Made by a program: the position numbers and the translations under genes. The notes beneath the pieces are model-generated. The model was not told the DNA's origin and did not search any database. It was given only the letters and a program-made list of their open reading frames with translations. Below are positions 46,550-56,696 of a DNA stretch of 64,000 bases, in pieces. The number at the start of each line of letters is the position of its first letter. Position 1 is the stretch's first letter. This DNA comes from Gymnothorax reevesii (taxonomy: Eukaryota; Chordata; Actinopteri; Anguilliformes; Muraenidae), in NCBI GenBank assembly GCA_029721435.1, contig CM056580.1, positions 77,029,367 to 77,093,366 of the forward strand, read 5' to 3'.

Positions 46550-49500
46550 ATGGATGATTTCTTGGCATCACCAACCGTAGGGGTTTTGAAGTCTTTTAAA
46601 AAGACAGAACTGCTAGAAATTTGCAGACATTTAGAGCTGACAGAGGTGAAACCAGCCATGCGAAAAGCAAGACTGGCTAGAGAGATAGTTGAATATTACA
46701 TTGATGAAAATGTGTTTGCACCAGGAGATCTGGAACAGTTTCCAGTGGAAAATCCAAATATAGAAATGGAACTTAAATTAAAAATGCTAGAGATTGAAAG
46801 GGAGGAAAAAGAAAAACAAAGGCAGTTTGAGTTGGAAAAATTAGCAAGAGAAGAGAAAAAAGAAAGGGAGGAAAAAGAGAAACAAAGAGAATTTGAGAGG
46901 GAAGAAAAAGAAAAACAAAGGCAGTTTGAGTTACAAAAATTAGCAAGAGAAGAAAAACAAAGAGAATTTGAGAGAGAGAAAGAGGAAAGAGCAGAAAGAG
47001 AGAGACAGAGACAGAGAGATTTTGAATTAGAGAAATTCGATAGAGAAGAAAGACTCCAAATGGAGCATCTAAAAATTAAAATTCAAACTGAAAATAAATT
47101 TCGGGCTAGCCAGGAGGTAAAACTGGTGCCTCCATTTTCGGAAAAGGATGTTGACAACTATTTCCAGTGTTTTGAAAAGGTAGCAAAGAGTTGCCAGTGG
47201 CTAAAGGAACACTGGCCTCTGATGTTGCAAACTGTCCTCAAGGGTAAAGCTCAACAAGCCTATTCGGCTTTGTCTGCAGATGATTCCTCTGATTATGAGG
47301 TTGTCAAAAAGGTTATTTTGAGAGCTTATGAGTTGGTTCCAGAGGCTTACCGACAGAAATTCAGAGGTTTGAAGAAATCTGAAAATCAGACTTATGTTGA
47401 ATTTGCTAATGAGAAGCAGGTTTGCTTTGAGCGCTGGTGTACTTCTATGGAGGTCAAGGATGATTTCAACTCACTAAAAGAGATGGTGTTAGTTGGAGAA
47501 TTCAAGAACTGTGTTAAGGATGATGTTAAGACCTACCTTAATGAGAAGCAAGCACTGAACTTGCAATCAGCTGCCAAATTTGCAGATGAATATGTTCTCA
47601 CTCATTCGTCCAAATTTCAGTCTAGCAGTAACAATAAATGGTCCCAATTTCAGAAAAAGGGTTACGGTAATACCCAAGATTCCTCACCCAAAGACAAAGA
47701 CAAATCTGGTGATGGTGCTCAGAAATCCAGTAACAGGTCTGATCAAAGTGTGAAAGCTGACGGTGACAAAAGTGGTCTAGCTTGCAGTTATTGCAAGAAA
47801 TCTGGTCATGTTACAACTAACTGTTGGTTCCTTAAAGCTAAGAAAGAAAAAGAAAAGGATACCAAACCAAATGCCTTTGTGAAAACAAGGTTAGAAACCC
47901 CTGTAGTAGATAACCAATCTGCTAAATTGCCTGCTTCTTGTGGGGCTAAAAAGCCTAATACAGCTGACTTTGTGAGGGAGGAATTTCTTCCATTTGTGTC
48001 AGAGGGATTTGTGGCTCTGAATGAGCATACTACTCCTGTCCCCATATATATCCTAAGGGATACCGGAGCTTCTCAGTCACTTTTGTTGATGGACTCCTTG
48101 GAGTTACGTGATGAAACCGCTTCAGGGGATTTCATACTTGTACAAGGTATTGAAGGGAGGACTGTATCTGTACCCCTGCGCTCTATATTCTTGAAGTCAG
48201 ATTTAGTTACAGGACAGGTAAAGGTGGGACTTATGTCAAGTCTACCTATAAAGGGTGTTTCTCTGTTGCTAGGCAATGACCTGGCTGGGGGCAAAGTAGT
48301 TCCCCCTGTACATCTTACTTCACAGCCGAGCACTGAAAATGGGGATGAGGACCCATCTCTGTATCCTTCTTGCGCAGTGACTCGTGCTATGGCCAAGAAG
48401 GCTAAAGAAGATGATGTTGTGGTGCCGTCCAGTACATTGAATAGTCAGGACTCAGGTGGTTCGCCTCATGACTCTGATTGGCCTACTATGGTTTCTCCGT
48501 TTGAGGACTTATCAGATACTTTTATCAGTTCTCTATTCAGCCAGCCGGATGGGTCTGGTGATTCTGATGTGTCTGGAGACTTGTCTCTGTCCAGAAAGCT
48601 GTTGATTGAGGAGCAAACTAATGATCCTGAAATTGGTGTACTAAAGAGGAGAGCCCTTCCTGAAAAAGAAATAGATGCAGTTCCAGTTGGGTATTATCTC
48701 AAGGATGGTGTGTTGATGCGGAAGTGGCGCCCTCCTGATATCCCTGCCAATGCAGATTGGGCAGTGGTCAGGCAAATTGTTGTTCCGAAGGTCTATAGGA
48801 ATGAGATCTTAACAATGGCTCATAGTTTACCTTTAGGAGGTCATCTTGGTGTTAACAAGACTGTTGATAAGATCATGAAACACTTCTTTTGGCCTGGGCT
48901 TCGGAAAGATGTTTCCAACTTTTGCAAAACCTGTCACACTTGTCAGGTAGTTGGAAAACACCAGTTAGACCCACCTGTAGCTCCATTGCAGCCTATCCCA
49001 GCATTTGGGGAGCCATTCTCTAGGGTCATTGTTGATTGCGTTGGTCCATTACCCAAGACTAGATCTGGAAATCAGTATTTGTTGACAATCATGTGTGCAT
49101 CTACCAGATTCCCCGAAGCCATACCTCTACGTAACATCAAGGCAACTGCAATCTCGAAGGCTTTGATAAAGTTCTTCACGTTGTTTGGTCTTCCCAGGGA
49201 AATTCAGTCAGACCAAGGTAGCAATTTCACTTCAGGATTGTTTCAGCAGGTTGTGTATGAACTAGGTGCAAAACAGATTCTTTCTAGTGCCTATCATCCA
49301 GAAAGTCAGGGTGCCTTAGAGCGGTTTCATTCCACTCTCAAGACAATGATGAGGACTTATTGTTATGACCATGAGAAAGACTGGGATGAAGGGGTTCATT
49401 TGCTGTTGTTTGCAGCTAGAGAAGCAGAGCAGGAGTCTACTGGATTCAGTCCATTTGAGCTAGTGTTTGGTCATGAAGTGAGAGGACCTTTGCTATTATT

Positions 49501-51388
49501 GAGTGAACAATGGCAAGAGGAAGAGCCGCAAATCAGTCTGTTAGACTATGTTAGCAAGTTCAAGGAAAGATTGCGTGCAGCTTGTGACCTTGCCAAAGAG
49601 AACTTGAAATCAAGTCAGGGAAAAATGAAAACTTGGTATGATCATAAGGCTAGAAGCCGTGAGTTTAAACCAGGAGACAAGGTCCTTGTGTTGTTTCCCT
49701 TGCAGTCCAATCCATTGCAGGCTAGATTTCATGGTCCTTATGAAATTCTGACAAAACTCAATGATCTCAATTACATTGTGAAGACTCCAGATAGGAGAAA
49801 ACCAAAACAATTGTGTCATATTAACATGCTAAAGCCTTATCATGACAGAAATGCTAGGGTTGCAGCTGTCACTTCAGATTCTCCAATGGTCGAAACGTGT
49901 GAAGATGAGGGGGAGTTTCAAGATGATGAACCAAGAATTAAAGCTGAAGTTCTTTCATGTAAATTGTCAAACACTGAAGTGTTGCAAAATCTTGATGTAA
50001 AACTCCAGCACTTAGAACCCTCACAGAGAGATCAGTTTGAAAGGTTGATCAAGAAATATGAGGATTTGTTTCCTGATGTTCCAAAGAGAGTTACTATAGC
50101 CTCTCATGATGTAGATGTTGGTGATGCCAAACCAATAAAACAGCATCCATACCGGATGAATCCTGAAAAGAGAAAGATTGCTGAGAAAGAGGTTGAGTAC
50201 ATGCTAGAACATGATATTATCAGACCCTCCAACTCAGATTGGAGTTCACCCTGTGTGCCAGTTCCAAAACCTCATGGAAGTACTAGATTCTGTACAGATT
50301 ATCGCAAAGTCAATGCTGTAACTAGAACTGATGTGTTTCCAATACCTAGGATTGATGATTGTATTGATAGTGTAGGGCAAGCAAAGTTTCTGAACAAGAT
50401 TGATTTATTGAAGGGTTATTGGTGTGTGCCTTTAACTGAGAGGGCCAAGAGCATCTCTGCTTTTGCCACACCATCTGGATTGTACCAGTATGAAGTCCTA
50501 CCCTTTGGCATGATAAATGCCCCAGCCACGTTCCAAAGGATGATACAGTCTACAATCGCCGGATTGCCACACACGGGTGCGTACATCGATGACCTGATCA
50601 CATGGAGTGACTCCTGGGAAGAACATCTAAAAGATGTAGAGACGTTGTTCCAGCGCCTGACCCAGGCTAACCTGACTGTTAACCTGAGCAAGAGTGACTT
50701 TGGTTGTGCTACTGTCACCTATCTTGGCTACGTCATAGGCCAGGGTAAGGTGGCACCCATAAATGCTAAAGTCCAAGCCATCATGGACTTTCCAGTTCCT
50801 GACAACAAAAAAGCTTTGCGCCGCTTCCTTGGAATGATCGGGTACTACCGCAAGTTCTGCAAGAACTTTGCTGAGATTGCTCTCAGTCTAACTAACCAAC
50901 TGAAGAAAGGCGTAAAGTTCACCTGGGATGATGCATGCCAGAGAGCCTTCGATCGCCTGAAGTCTCTGCTGTGTCACTTCCCCGTGCTCAAATCTCCTGA
51001 CTTCAACAAACCGTTCTCCATCGCGGTCGATGCTAGCGACCAAGCTTGTGGATCTGTGCTCCTACAGAGAAGTGACTCTGATGACATTGAGCATCCCGTG
51101 GCATACTTCTCCAGGAAGTTCAATCGCCACCAAAGGAACTATTCCACAATAGAGAAGGAACTGTTGGCTCTGGTCCTTTCTTTACAACACTTTGAGGTTT
51201 ATGTTTGTACAGGACAAAAGCCAATGATTGTGTACATTGACCACAATCCGTTAATGTTTTTGAGTAAGATGAAAAACAAGAATCGGAGATTGTTGAATTG
51301 GAGTTTGATTTTACAGGAGTTTGACTTGGAAATTAAGCATGTGAAGGGTACAGACAATGTAATTGCTGATTGCTTATCCCGTGTTTGA
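46550..51388 (+). CDS. Gag-protease-integrase-reverse transcriptase-RNase H polyprotein
   Basis: One uninterrupted frame of 1612 codons starts at ATG 46550. The frame is open 27 bases farther upstream but has no ATG there. Domains in order: a SAP-like helix region (residues 1-55); a long Glu/Lys/Arg-rich coiled coil (75-180); a capsid-like region (190-330); a CCHC knuckle (412-425, CSYC...H...C); an aspartic protease (DTGAS, 504-508); integrase with an HHCC zinc site (H758, H765, C795, C798), a DDE triad D829, D888, E924 with D-x35-E spacing, and a GPY motif near 1061; then reverse transcriptase (YIDD, 1345-1348) and RNase H (from about 1485). The frame ends DCLSRV. Ty3/gypsy elements normally have integrase last; here it precedes RT. 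All catalytic residues are present, so the copy looks potentially functional. Gag and pol share one frame with no visible frameshift or stop, so the Gag to Pol ratio must be set some other way. Confidence 0.96.
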   Translation: MDDFLASPTVGVLKSFKKTELLEICRHLELTEVKPAMRKARLAREIVEYYIDENVFAPGDLEQFPVENPNIEMELKLKMLEIEREEKEKQRQFELEKLAREEKKEREEKEKQREFEREEKEKQRQFELQKLAREEKQREFEREKEERAERERQRQRDFELEKFDREERLQMEHLKIKIQTENKFRASQEVKLVPPFSEKDVDNYFQCFEKVAKSCQWLKEHWPLMLQTVLKGKAQQAYSALSADDSSDYEVVKKVILRAYELVPEAYRQKFRGLKKSENQTYVEFANEKQVCFERWCTSMEVKDDFNSLKEMVLVGEFKNCVKDDVKTYLNEKQALNLQSAAKFADEYVLTHSSKFQSSSNNKWSQFQKKGYGNTQDSSPKDKDKSGDGAQKSSNRSDQSVKADGDKSGLACSYCKKSGHVTTNCWFLKAKKEKEKDTKPNAFVKTRLETPVVDNQSAKLPASCGAKKPNTADFVREEFLPFVSEGFVALNEHTTPVPIYILRDTGASQSLLLMDSLELRDETASGDFILVQGIEGRTVSVPLRSIFLKSDLVTGQVKVGLMSSLPIKGVSLLLGNDLAGGKVVPPVHLTSQPSTENGDEDPSLYPSCAVTRAMAKKAKEDDVVVPSSTLNSQDSGGSPHDSDWPTMVSPFEDLSDTFISSLFSQPDGSGDSDVSGDLSLSRKLLIEEQTNDPEIGVLKRRALPEKEIDAVPVGYYLKDGVLMRKWRPPDIPANADWAVVRQIVVPKVYRNEILTMAHSLPLGGHLGVNKTVDKIMKHFFWPGLRKDVSNFCKTCHTCQVVGKHQLDPPVAPLQPIPAFGEPFSRVIVDCVGPLPKTRSGNQYLLTIMCASTRFPEAIPLRNIKATAISKALIKFFTLFGLPREIQSDQGSNFTSGLFQQVVYELGAKQILSSAYHPESQGALERFHSTLKTMMRTYCYDHEKDWDEGVHLLLFAAREAEQESTGFSPFELVFGHEVRGPLLLLSEQWQEEEPQISLLDYVSKFKERLRAACDLAKENLKSSQGKMKTWYDHKARSREFKPGDKVLVLFPLQSNPLQARFHGPYEILTKLNDLNYIVKTPDRRKPKQLCHINMLKPYHDRNARVAAVTSDSPMVETCEDEGEFQDDEPRIKAEVLSCKLSNTEVLQNLDVKLQHLEPSQRDQFERLIKKYEDLFPDVPKRVTIASHDVDVGDAKPIKQHPYRMNPEKRKIAEKEVEYMLEHDIIRPSNSDWSSPCVPVPKPHGSTRFCTDYRKVNAVTRTDVFPIPRIDDCIDSVGQAKFLNKIDLLKGYWCVPLTERAKSISAFATPSGLYQYEVLPFGMINAPATFQRMIQSTIAGLPHTGAYIDDLITWSDSWEEHLKDVETLFQRLTQANLTVNLSKSDFGCATVTYLGYVIGQGKVAPINAKVQAIMDFPVPDNKKALRRFLGMIGYYRKFCKNFAEIALSLTNQLKKGVKFTWDDACQRAFDRLKSLLCHFPVLKSPDFNKPFSIAVDASDQACGSVLLQRSDSDDIEHPVAYFSRKFNRHQRNYSTIEKELLALVLSLQHFEVYVCTGQKPMIVYIDHNPLMFLSKMKNKNRRLLNWSLILQEFDLEIKHVKGTDNVIADCLSRV

Positions 51389-51511
51389 ATGTGTATATAT
51401 ATATCATGTGTTTGAATATTGTATGATATGTATATATAGACAAGTGTTCACTTAACCATTTTGTATTAAAAAGAAAAATTTTGCCTTTATGAGTCAAAAT
51501 TTTTCCCTTTT
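51389..51511. other. Short 3' untranslated region of the LTR element
   Basis: AT-rich text with two TATATATA stretches lies between the stop codon and the purine tract. There is no room for an envelope gene. Confidence 0.8.
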
Positions 51512-51521
51512 GGAATGGAGG
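51512..51521 (+). promoter_or_regulatory. Polypurine tract
   Basis: GGAATGGAGG directly precedes the 3' LTR; it is the expected primer for plus-strand synthesis. The run is interrupted by one T. Confidence 0.75.
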
Positions 51522-52021
51522 TGTAATGTGAATATAGGCCACTAGATGGCAGTATTTACCTTTTTTTTGTAAAGCTCAGACTGGAGTCATGTTTAGACAT
51601 GTCCTGGACATGTCTGGGGCAAGTCTCAGAAAGTAAAAAAAAAGAGGTCTAAATGTGGGTGGGGTCTGCAAAAGAGTATATAAGGAAAAGAATTGAGACA
51701 GTAAAGTAGTAGGAGAAATTGCAAGAAGATGACCAGACCTGCCATTCTGTTCAAGACCTGTGACATTTCTTTTGTGGATTTCTTTGCCTGTGATTGAGCA
51801 TTTTCATTATCCAGGACATCACCAAGCCACCCCACAAAAAGGGACTGTAAATATTTCTTTTTTTTTCCTAATCAATCTTGGTCTTTAGGTTCATTAGTTG
51901 TAGTTAGTTGTTATTGTCTTTGTCTGTTAAATTAAATGTGTTTAAGTTTTAAAAACTGTGTGTCATCCCTTGCTGTTGCTGTTGTGTTGTTTTAAAGTAA
52001 TAACAAATTGGGGCCATAACA
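51522..52021 (+). repeat. 3' LTR
   Basis: 500 bp starting TGTAATGTG and ending CCATAACA. Bases 52014-52021 have no counterpart in the 5' LTR. Confidence 0.94.
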
Positions 52022-52040
52022 AGAGGGACAAGGGCAATCT

Positions 52041-52240
52041 TACCAACATGATTCTTCTTTCTGGTCAGCTTTGCTTGCCATTGACCGAAATATATATTAA
52101 CTTGTGAATCATTCCTTGTTTTCAAACACTGGTGATATACAGTGTGTGGATGATTCTTGGCTTGTATTGACTCATTGGGAGCTAGTCATTACACAGACAA
52201 AAATTTGAAAGCGCATTTATATTATTATGAGGAAAGAAAC
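52041..52240. other. Unassigned sequence, target locus of the L1 insertion
   Basis: Continuation of the original locus beyond the L1 target duplication; no feature. Confidence 0.5.
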
Positions 52241-52556
52241 TCATGGGCAGCACTGTTGCCTCACAACAAGAAGGTCATGGGTTTGAATTTGGCCTGGGGC
52301 CTTTCTGTGTTCTCCTCATGTTTGCATGGGGTTCTCCTAGCTACTCTTGTCACCTGCCACTGTCCAAAGACATGCACAGAAGGCCAGTTGCGAACGCTAA
52401 ATTAGCCGGTGGTATGAGTGTGCAATTGAATGGTGTGTGCACCCTGCAATGGATTAGCAAGCTGTGCAGGGTGTGTCCCTGCCTTTGGCCTACAGTCAGA
52501 AGGGATAGGCTGACGAGTGAGGAAGATGCAGTGTTGAAAATGGATGGATATGTAGA
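52241..52556 (+). repeat. tRNA-headed SINE
   Basis: The head GGGCAGCACTGTTGCCTCAC and the B-box-like GGTCATGGGTTTGAATT are diverged from a tRNA. The conserved core GTTCTCCTCATGTTTGCATGG follows in two blocks, with CCAAAGACATGCA and GGTATGAGTGTGCAATTGAA. The tail ends AATGGATGGATATG. This composite is frequent in fish genomes. Many CpG-type changes show an old copy. I do not assign a family name. Confidence 0.8.
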
Positions 52557-53395
52557 ATCTGACCATATGGCTGATTAGCTCAGTCCAGAGCCAGCATTAA
52601 AACTTTTCTGACATTCCCCTAGGATGTTCCTGCAGCCTGCCTGCGGGGGGTAGCATTTCTGGCTCTGCTCAGCAGGGAGTCAGAGTCGCAAAGCCCTGGC
52701 TGTCCCTAGAACTCCTGTGAGAGTCATATCACTGTCCCCAAAGTCCAGTTACATTAATCTGTTTAAAATAATCTAAATCTCTGGGAAATTCATTATATGT
52801 TTATATGTTCAAGATACTGTGAAGAAACCACTTATATACTTATAATCCAATTAAACTATATAATACTCCATCTTAAGGCTTTTTCATGACAACTGCATCA
52901 TATTAGTACATATTCCTATCATGTTTGGTCTTGTTATTCTCGGGGGAATCTAAGGAGTTGAAAGGAGTATGTTTCATTTCCATTGAAATTATGGTTCATC
53001 CTCTTTAGGAAACTCCTGAAAATTGGTTTAATTTTATTCAGATAATTACCCTAGTCTCCTCTCTCTGCTAGGGAGTTTATTACACCCCCAAATGGGAGAA
53101 AATCCAAATTCGACCCCCCCAATCTGAGGTGGGGCTTTTGGCTTAAAAGCAAGAGATTCTAGCCATTGGGAGGGAGGGTCCGTATTTCTAGATCTTATGC
53201 GCGGAAGGGTGAGTAGTCTTTTAATTATGGAGAATCACATACCGCCTCGCCCCGCGTGCTTGGGTCTGCGCGTAGGTAGCGGATTTAGGTAGGCGGGGAG
53301 GGATGGCACCTGAGTTCTCCTCAGGCACGTGGTGCAGCCTCCATTTTTTCCAGGTACAAATTTATTCTCTCTTTCTAAATTGTGTGTAACTGATA
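52557..53395. repeat. Dispersed repeat family B, copy 2 (opposite orientation)
   Basis: Reverse complement of 28628-29450. It starts exactly where the SINE ends, at GGCTGATTAGCTCAGTCCAGA. It continues at the right end with TTTATTCTCTCTTTCTAAATT, where copy 1 breaks off, so copy 2 is the longer one. Confidence 0.82.
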
Positions 53396-53634
53396 ATTGG
53401 CTTAACGTTGATTTGTTTGATCTAAGTTTGTGCCTACCTGGTGATTAAATTATTGTTATTCCTTACAGCTTGCGTGGTCTCTGTGACTCTTAATACTTGT
53501 ACATTCTTTTTAGCCTTTTTACGACCGGTACTTAGGTGGCGATTTCTTACCATTCCAGACTAGCTAGCTGATGTTGTAGATAGTGATAAGTTTTAAGTTG
53601 GATTGCAAATTATGTTCTACCCCTAAAGGGTTTT
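53396..53634. other. Possible continuation of family B
   Basis: Contains GTGATTAAATTATTGTTATTCC and GTGGTCTCTGTGACTC, in style like the end of a retroviral-type LTR, but no boundary or primer site was confirmed. Confidence 0.3.
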
Positions 53635-54342
53635 TAGCTGCGACCAAGCAGCTCTATGAACGCTTCTGTCTGTCCGTCTGTCCGTCCGTCTGTGACACCT
53701 TTTTCACCATGTTCCTGTCGTCGTATCATCATGAAATTTTCAGGAGTTATTGACCTTCACCAAAGCGATGTCCATGCACAAGGTCGAGGTCAAAGGTCAA
53801 GTTCACAGAGGTCACGACCTTGTCTGCGGGCTTTCGTGCTGTAAACTCCAGTTAGAATTCGTGGAATGCTATGAAATTTTGGAAATAGCTTCTAGGCATA
53901 GAGGAGGTGTTCCCTCTTGTTTTTCAAGGTCATCCGTCAAATCCCAAGGTCACACTGGTATAAAAAAATGTCAATTTTGCCCGATTTGACGGTTTTCGCA
54001 CCGTAACTCAAGTTTATTTCAATGAATGGCTATGAAATCTTAGAACAAGCTTTTCGGTATAGAAGAGGGGTTCCCTATTGATTTTCAAGGTCATCTGTCG
54101 AATCCCAAGGTGACACCGGTCAAAAAAGTGTCGATTTTGCCCCGATTTCACAGTTTTCGCACCGTAACTCGAGTTTAACTTGATGGATGGCTATTAAATC
54201 TTACAACAAGCTTCTTGGTACAGAGGAAGGGTTCCCTATTGATTTTCAAGGTCATTTGCCAATTTCGAGGTCACACTTGTACAAGAAACCACCAGTCATG
54301 GACACTAGGCCACGTGACGGATGCTAGGCCAGGTCGCAGCTA
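53635..54342. mobile_element. Second element of AGGTCA-rich tandem units, with inverted ends
   Basis: TAGCTGCGACC at 53635-53645 and GGTCGCAGCTA at 54332-54342 are perfect inverted ends. A GTCTGTCCGTC simple repeat sits near the left end. A consensus DR1 site lies at 53787-53799. Three units of about 170 bp follow, each with GTTTTCGCACCGTAACTC, GGGTTCCCTATTGATTTTCA and AAGGTCAT blocks. No coding sequence. The plan matches the element at 30312-31472, though sequences and ends differ. Confidence 0.78.
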
Positions 54343-55675
54343 TTAGATCCCTATGATCTACTTGTTGTATTACCAGTCCTGGAGATTCTATCTTAAAGAA
54401 TACCCCTGGGCTGAGAAGCCGGTATTTGATTGACTCCTTAAGGGGCCCTGCGGTGTACATAAACATGCGTTCGTGATATGTTTATGCTCAGTGCTACTTT
54501 GTTTATGCCTAGATTCTGCGATCATGGTAATTTCTTCCATCCTCTAGAACTATCATCAAACTAAGATCCAGCGGCGATGCTTATCTACCCTGGGGGTGTT
54601 TGCTGAAGTGGCAATGGTTTTCACAGAGACTGATGGCGTGGCTGCCTCGAGACTCATGCATTGCTGTCCCCAAGCTATCAATTATAATTCTAATTCGGAG
54701 TCAGATAATTAACGAGGATATAACTAAATTTGGTATTCTAAATGTATTATGGAGTCAGATTAATTGTAACTATTGTGTTTTTATGCCTTGTCTTTGGACG
54801 GAGAAAAATATCCATTATATTGTGATCACACCAGCCAGGAAGTTGCTCGAATTAATGCCAGCCAAGAACAACACATGAAACCTTTAGCCCTCTGCAATGT
54901 CCATCCTTGGTATTGTTTTGTGGGGTTTTACAGATAAAATGCCAGAGGTGAATAATCCAGGTTCAGAAAGTAAAAGTCCATCCCAGGATATTGTTCCAGC
55001 CACAAAAGACCTGTCAGGTGGCACTATTCTTCAGCTGGGAGGTTAAACTAAAAAGTGAAATCTGCTGACAGGAGTTTACTGCTGGAATGAAAACATTGTA
55101 GGATTTTTACTTTCTGGCCCCTGGATTGTATATCTCTGTAAAATGTACATCCCAATATATGAACATCTTGCTTACTCAAGCACACTTGCACACACCTATA
55201 TGTGCACACATGTTGAAATTATTATTTTTTTTATAAAATCATCAGGATAAATGGGCAAAGTTCTCCTTTGTTTAATATGTCATGCCATCTTGCAGTTGTG
55301 TGACCATCTGTTAAATGCATGGTCCTAAAAAGAAAGCACAGTTCCTCAGGCAACAAGAAAGACTGCACCATCATCTGTGCACTCCATTACATTTAGTCTT
55401 ACTAAATTTGTGCCATGAAGCTACCTGGCATAATTGTCAGTATTGTGAACAAATCATTGTGCTTAGTTCTGATCAAGGTCATACTATACCTTATATATAT
55501 ATTTATACAGTATATAGTTTGTTTCCAAAATGCAATGAATGCCTAAATAAAATGCCTAAATAAAAAAATAAAATTCTATGTATTGGACAACATTTCACAT
55601 GGCTTAACAAAATACTAGAACAAATAAAATAATAATGAACTTGGAAGGAAATCTATGAAGGGAATAGGCTTACCG
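54343..55675. other. Unassigned 1.3 kb
   Basis: No gene or repeat boundaries recognised; open frames lack motifs. Confidence 0.45.
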
Positions 55676-56524
55676 TAGGCTATATGACCATTTAGTGGCC
55701 CGGGCGTTTATTTTGCAAAATCAACTTGGACCCCAGGCATTTATAAGAACCAGGCGGGTATTTGCCATTTTTCGTAATAAATCTGCTCTCATATCAATAC
55801 TTTTACTTTCTGCTGGCTTCCGAACATGGAGTATTTTGCATTTCGCATCCGACAGTCTTGATCATGCATGCAATATTTAATTCACAATGTCAATGTTCAT
55901 GGAATTGATTAGCTCACTGACTACAAGCACTATTTTATCACTGGTGTGGAAATGATTCTGTTCGATCCATCTGACTAATTTTCAAAAGAGAGACCGATTA
56001 AAGACTGTTTTCTATCATCAATGAAAAAAAAAAACAGACGAATAAAAAGACCAAAAAAAGTCAATAGCTATCAATTAGCATTTTTTGAAGGTCAAACACA
56101 AACATGGCCAAGTTTGTACGTCTAATAATTGCTAGAATACGAGAAAAATTAAAACTTATATGACTTATGGACACGGAGTAGTAGGATCTCTGTCCGGCAG
56201 TCACTAACTTCATCATCTATGCACGAAGTCCCGCGCCAATGTCAACTCACTTTATTGAGCAGAGCTTAAACAGAAAAATTGATTGAAATTCTCTGTACTC
56301 ATTTTGAAGAACTGAGCCCTCTGATCAAAACATTCACGTTTAATATCTAAAAGATTCAGTAGATTTTCAGAAATTAAAAATAATATTGACTGTCGGACAC
56401 AGAGTAATGTTGAAGCCATCCGACTGTTGGATCCGACATGGAGTTATATTAAAACTCTGACATGTCTTTACCATTTGGTTCATGACTTTGGACTCATAGG
56501 CACTGCGTTTTTCGCAAGATTAGG

Positions 56525-56696
56525 CAATCGTATAGCTTATTCTTTCGCTTTTCCAAATAATGAGCATAAATATTGTTGTTCAAATTACAATTCCTTCTTT
56601 GTGTCCGTTTTTAAGCACGAAAATATTAAAAAAGAACACGGAAAACAAGTCCCTCACCCAAAAAAATAATAATTGTTGACACCCATGATTACTGTT
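56525..56696 (+). repeat. Direct repeat, copy 1 (about 170 bp)
   Basis: Shares GAGCATAAATATTGTTG, ACAATTCCTT and AACAAGTCCC with 58693-58861 in the same orientation, at roughly 85 percent identity by eye. Confidence 0.88.

Larger units (their letters stand above)
45953..52021 (+). mobile_element. Intact Gmr1-like Ty3/gypsy LTR retrotransposon
   Basis: Two LTRs of about 0.5 kb flank a primer binding site, one long ORF and a purine tract. AGAG is repeated on both sides (45949-45952 and 52022-52025), a 4-bp target duplication. The LTRs begin TG and the 3' copy ends CA. By eye the LTRs differ at only two positions in about 490 bp (A/T near 46204, one T missing near 51901), so the insertion is recent. 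Integrase lies before reverse transcriptase in the ORF, the defining arrangement of the Gmr1 group. There is no envelope-like gene. Elements of this kind replicate through a cytoplasmic particle and integrate a DNA copy. Confidence 0.96.

Noticed and set aside
53396..53634. End of a retroviral-type LTR followed by a primer binding site
   Set aside because: The text resembles U5, but no TG...CA boundaries, second LTR or convincing 18-base tRNA match was seen.
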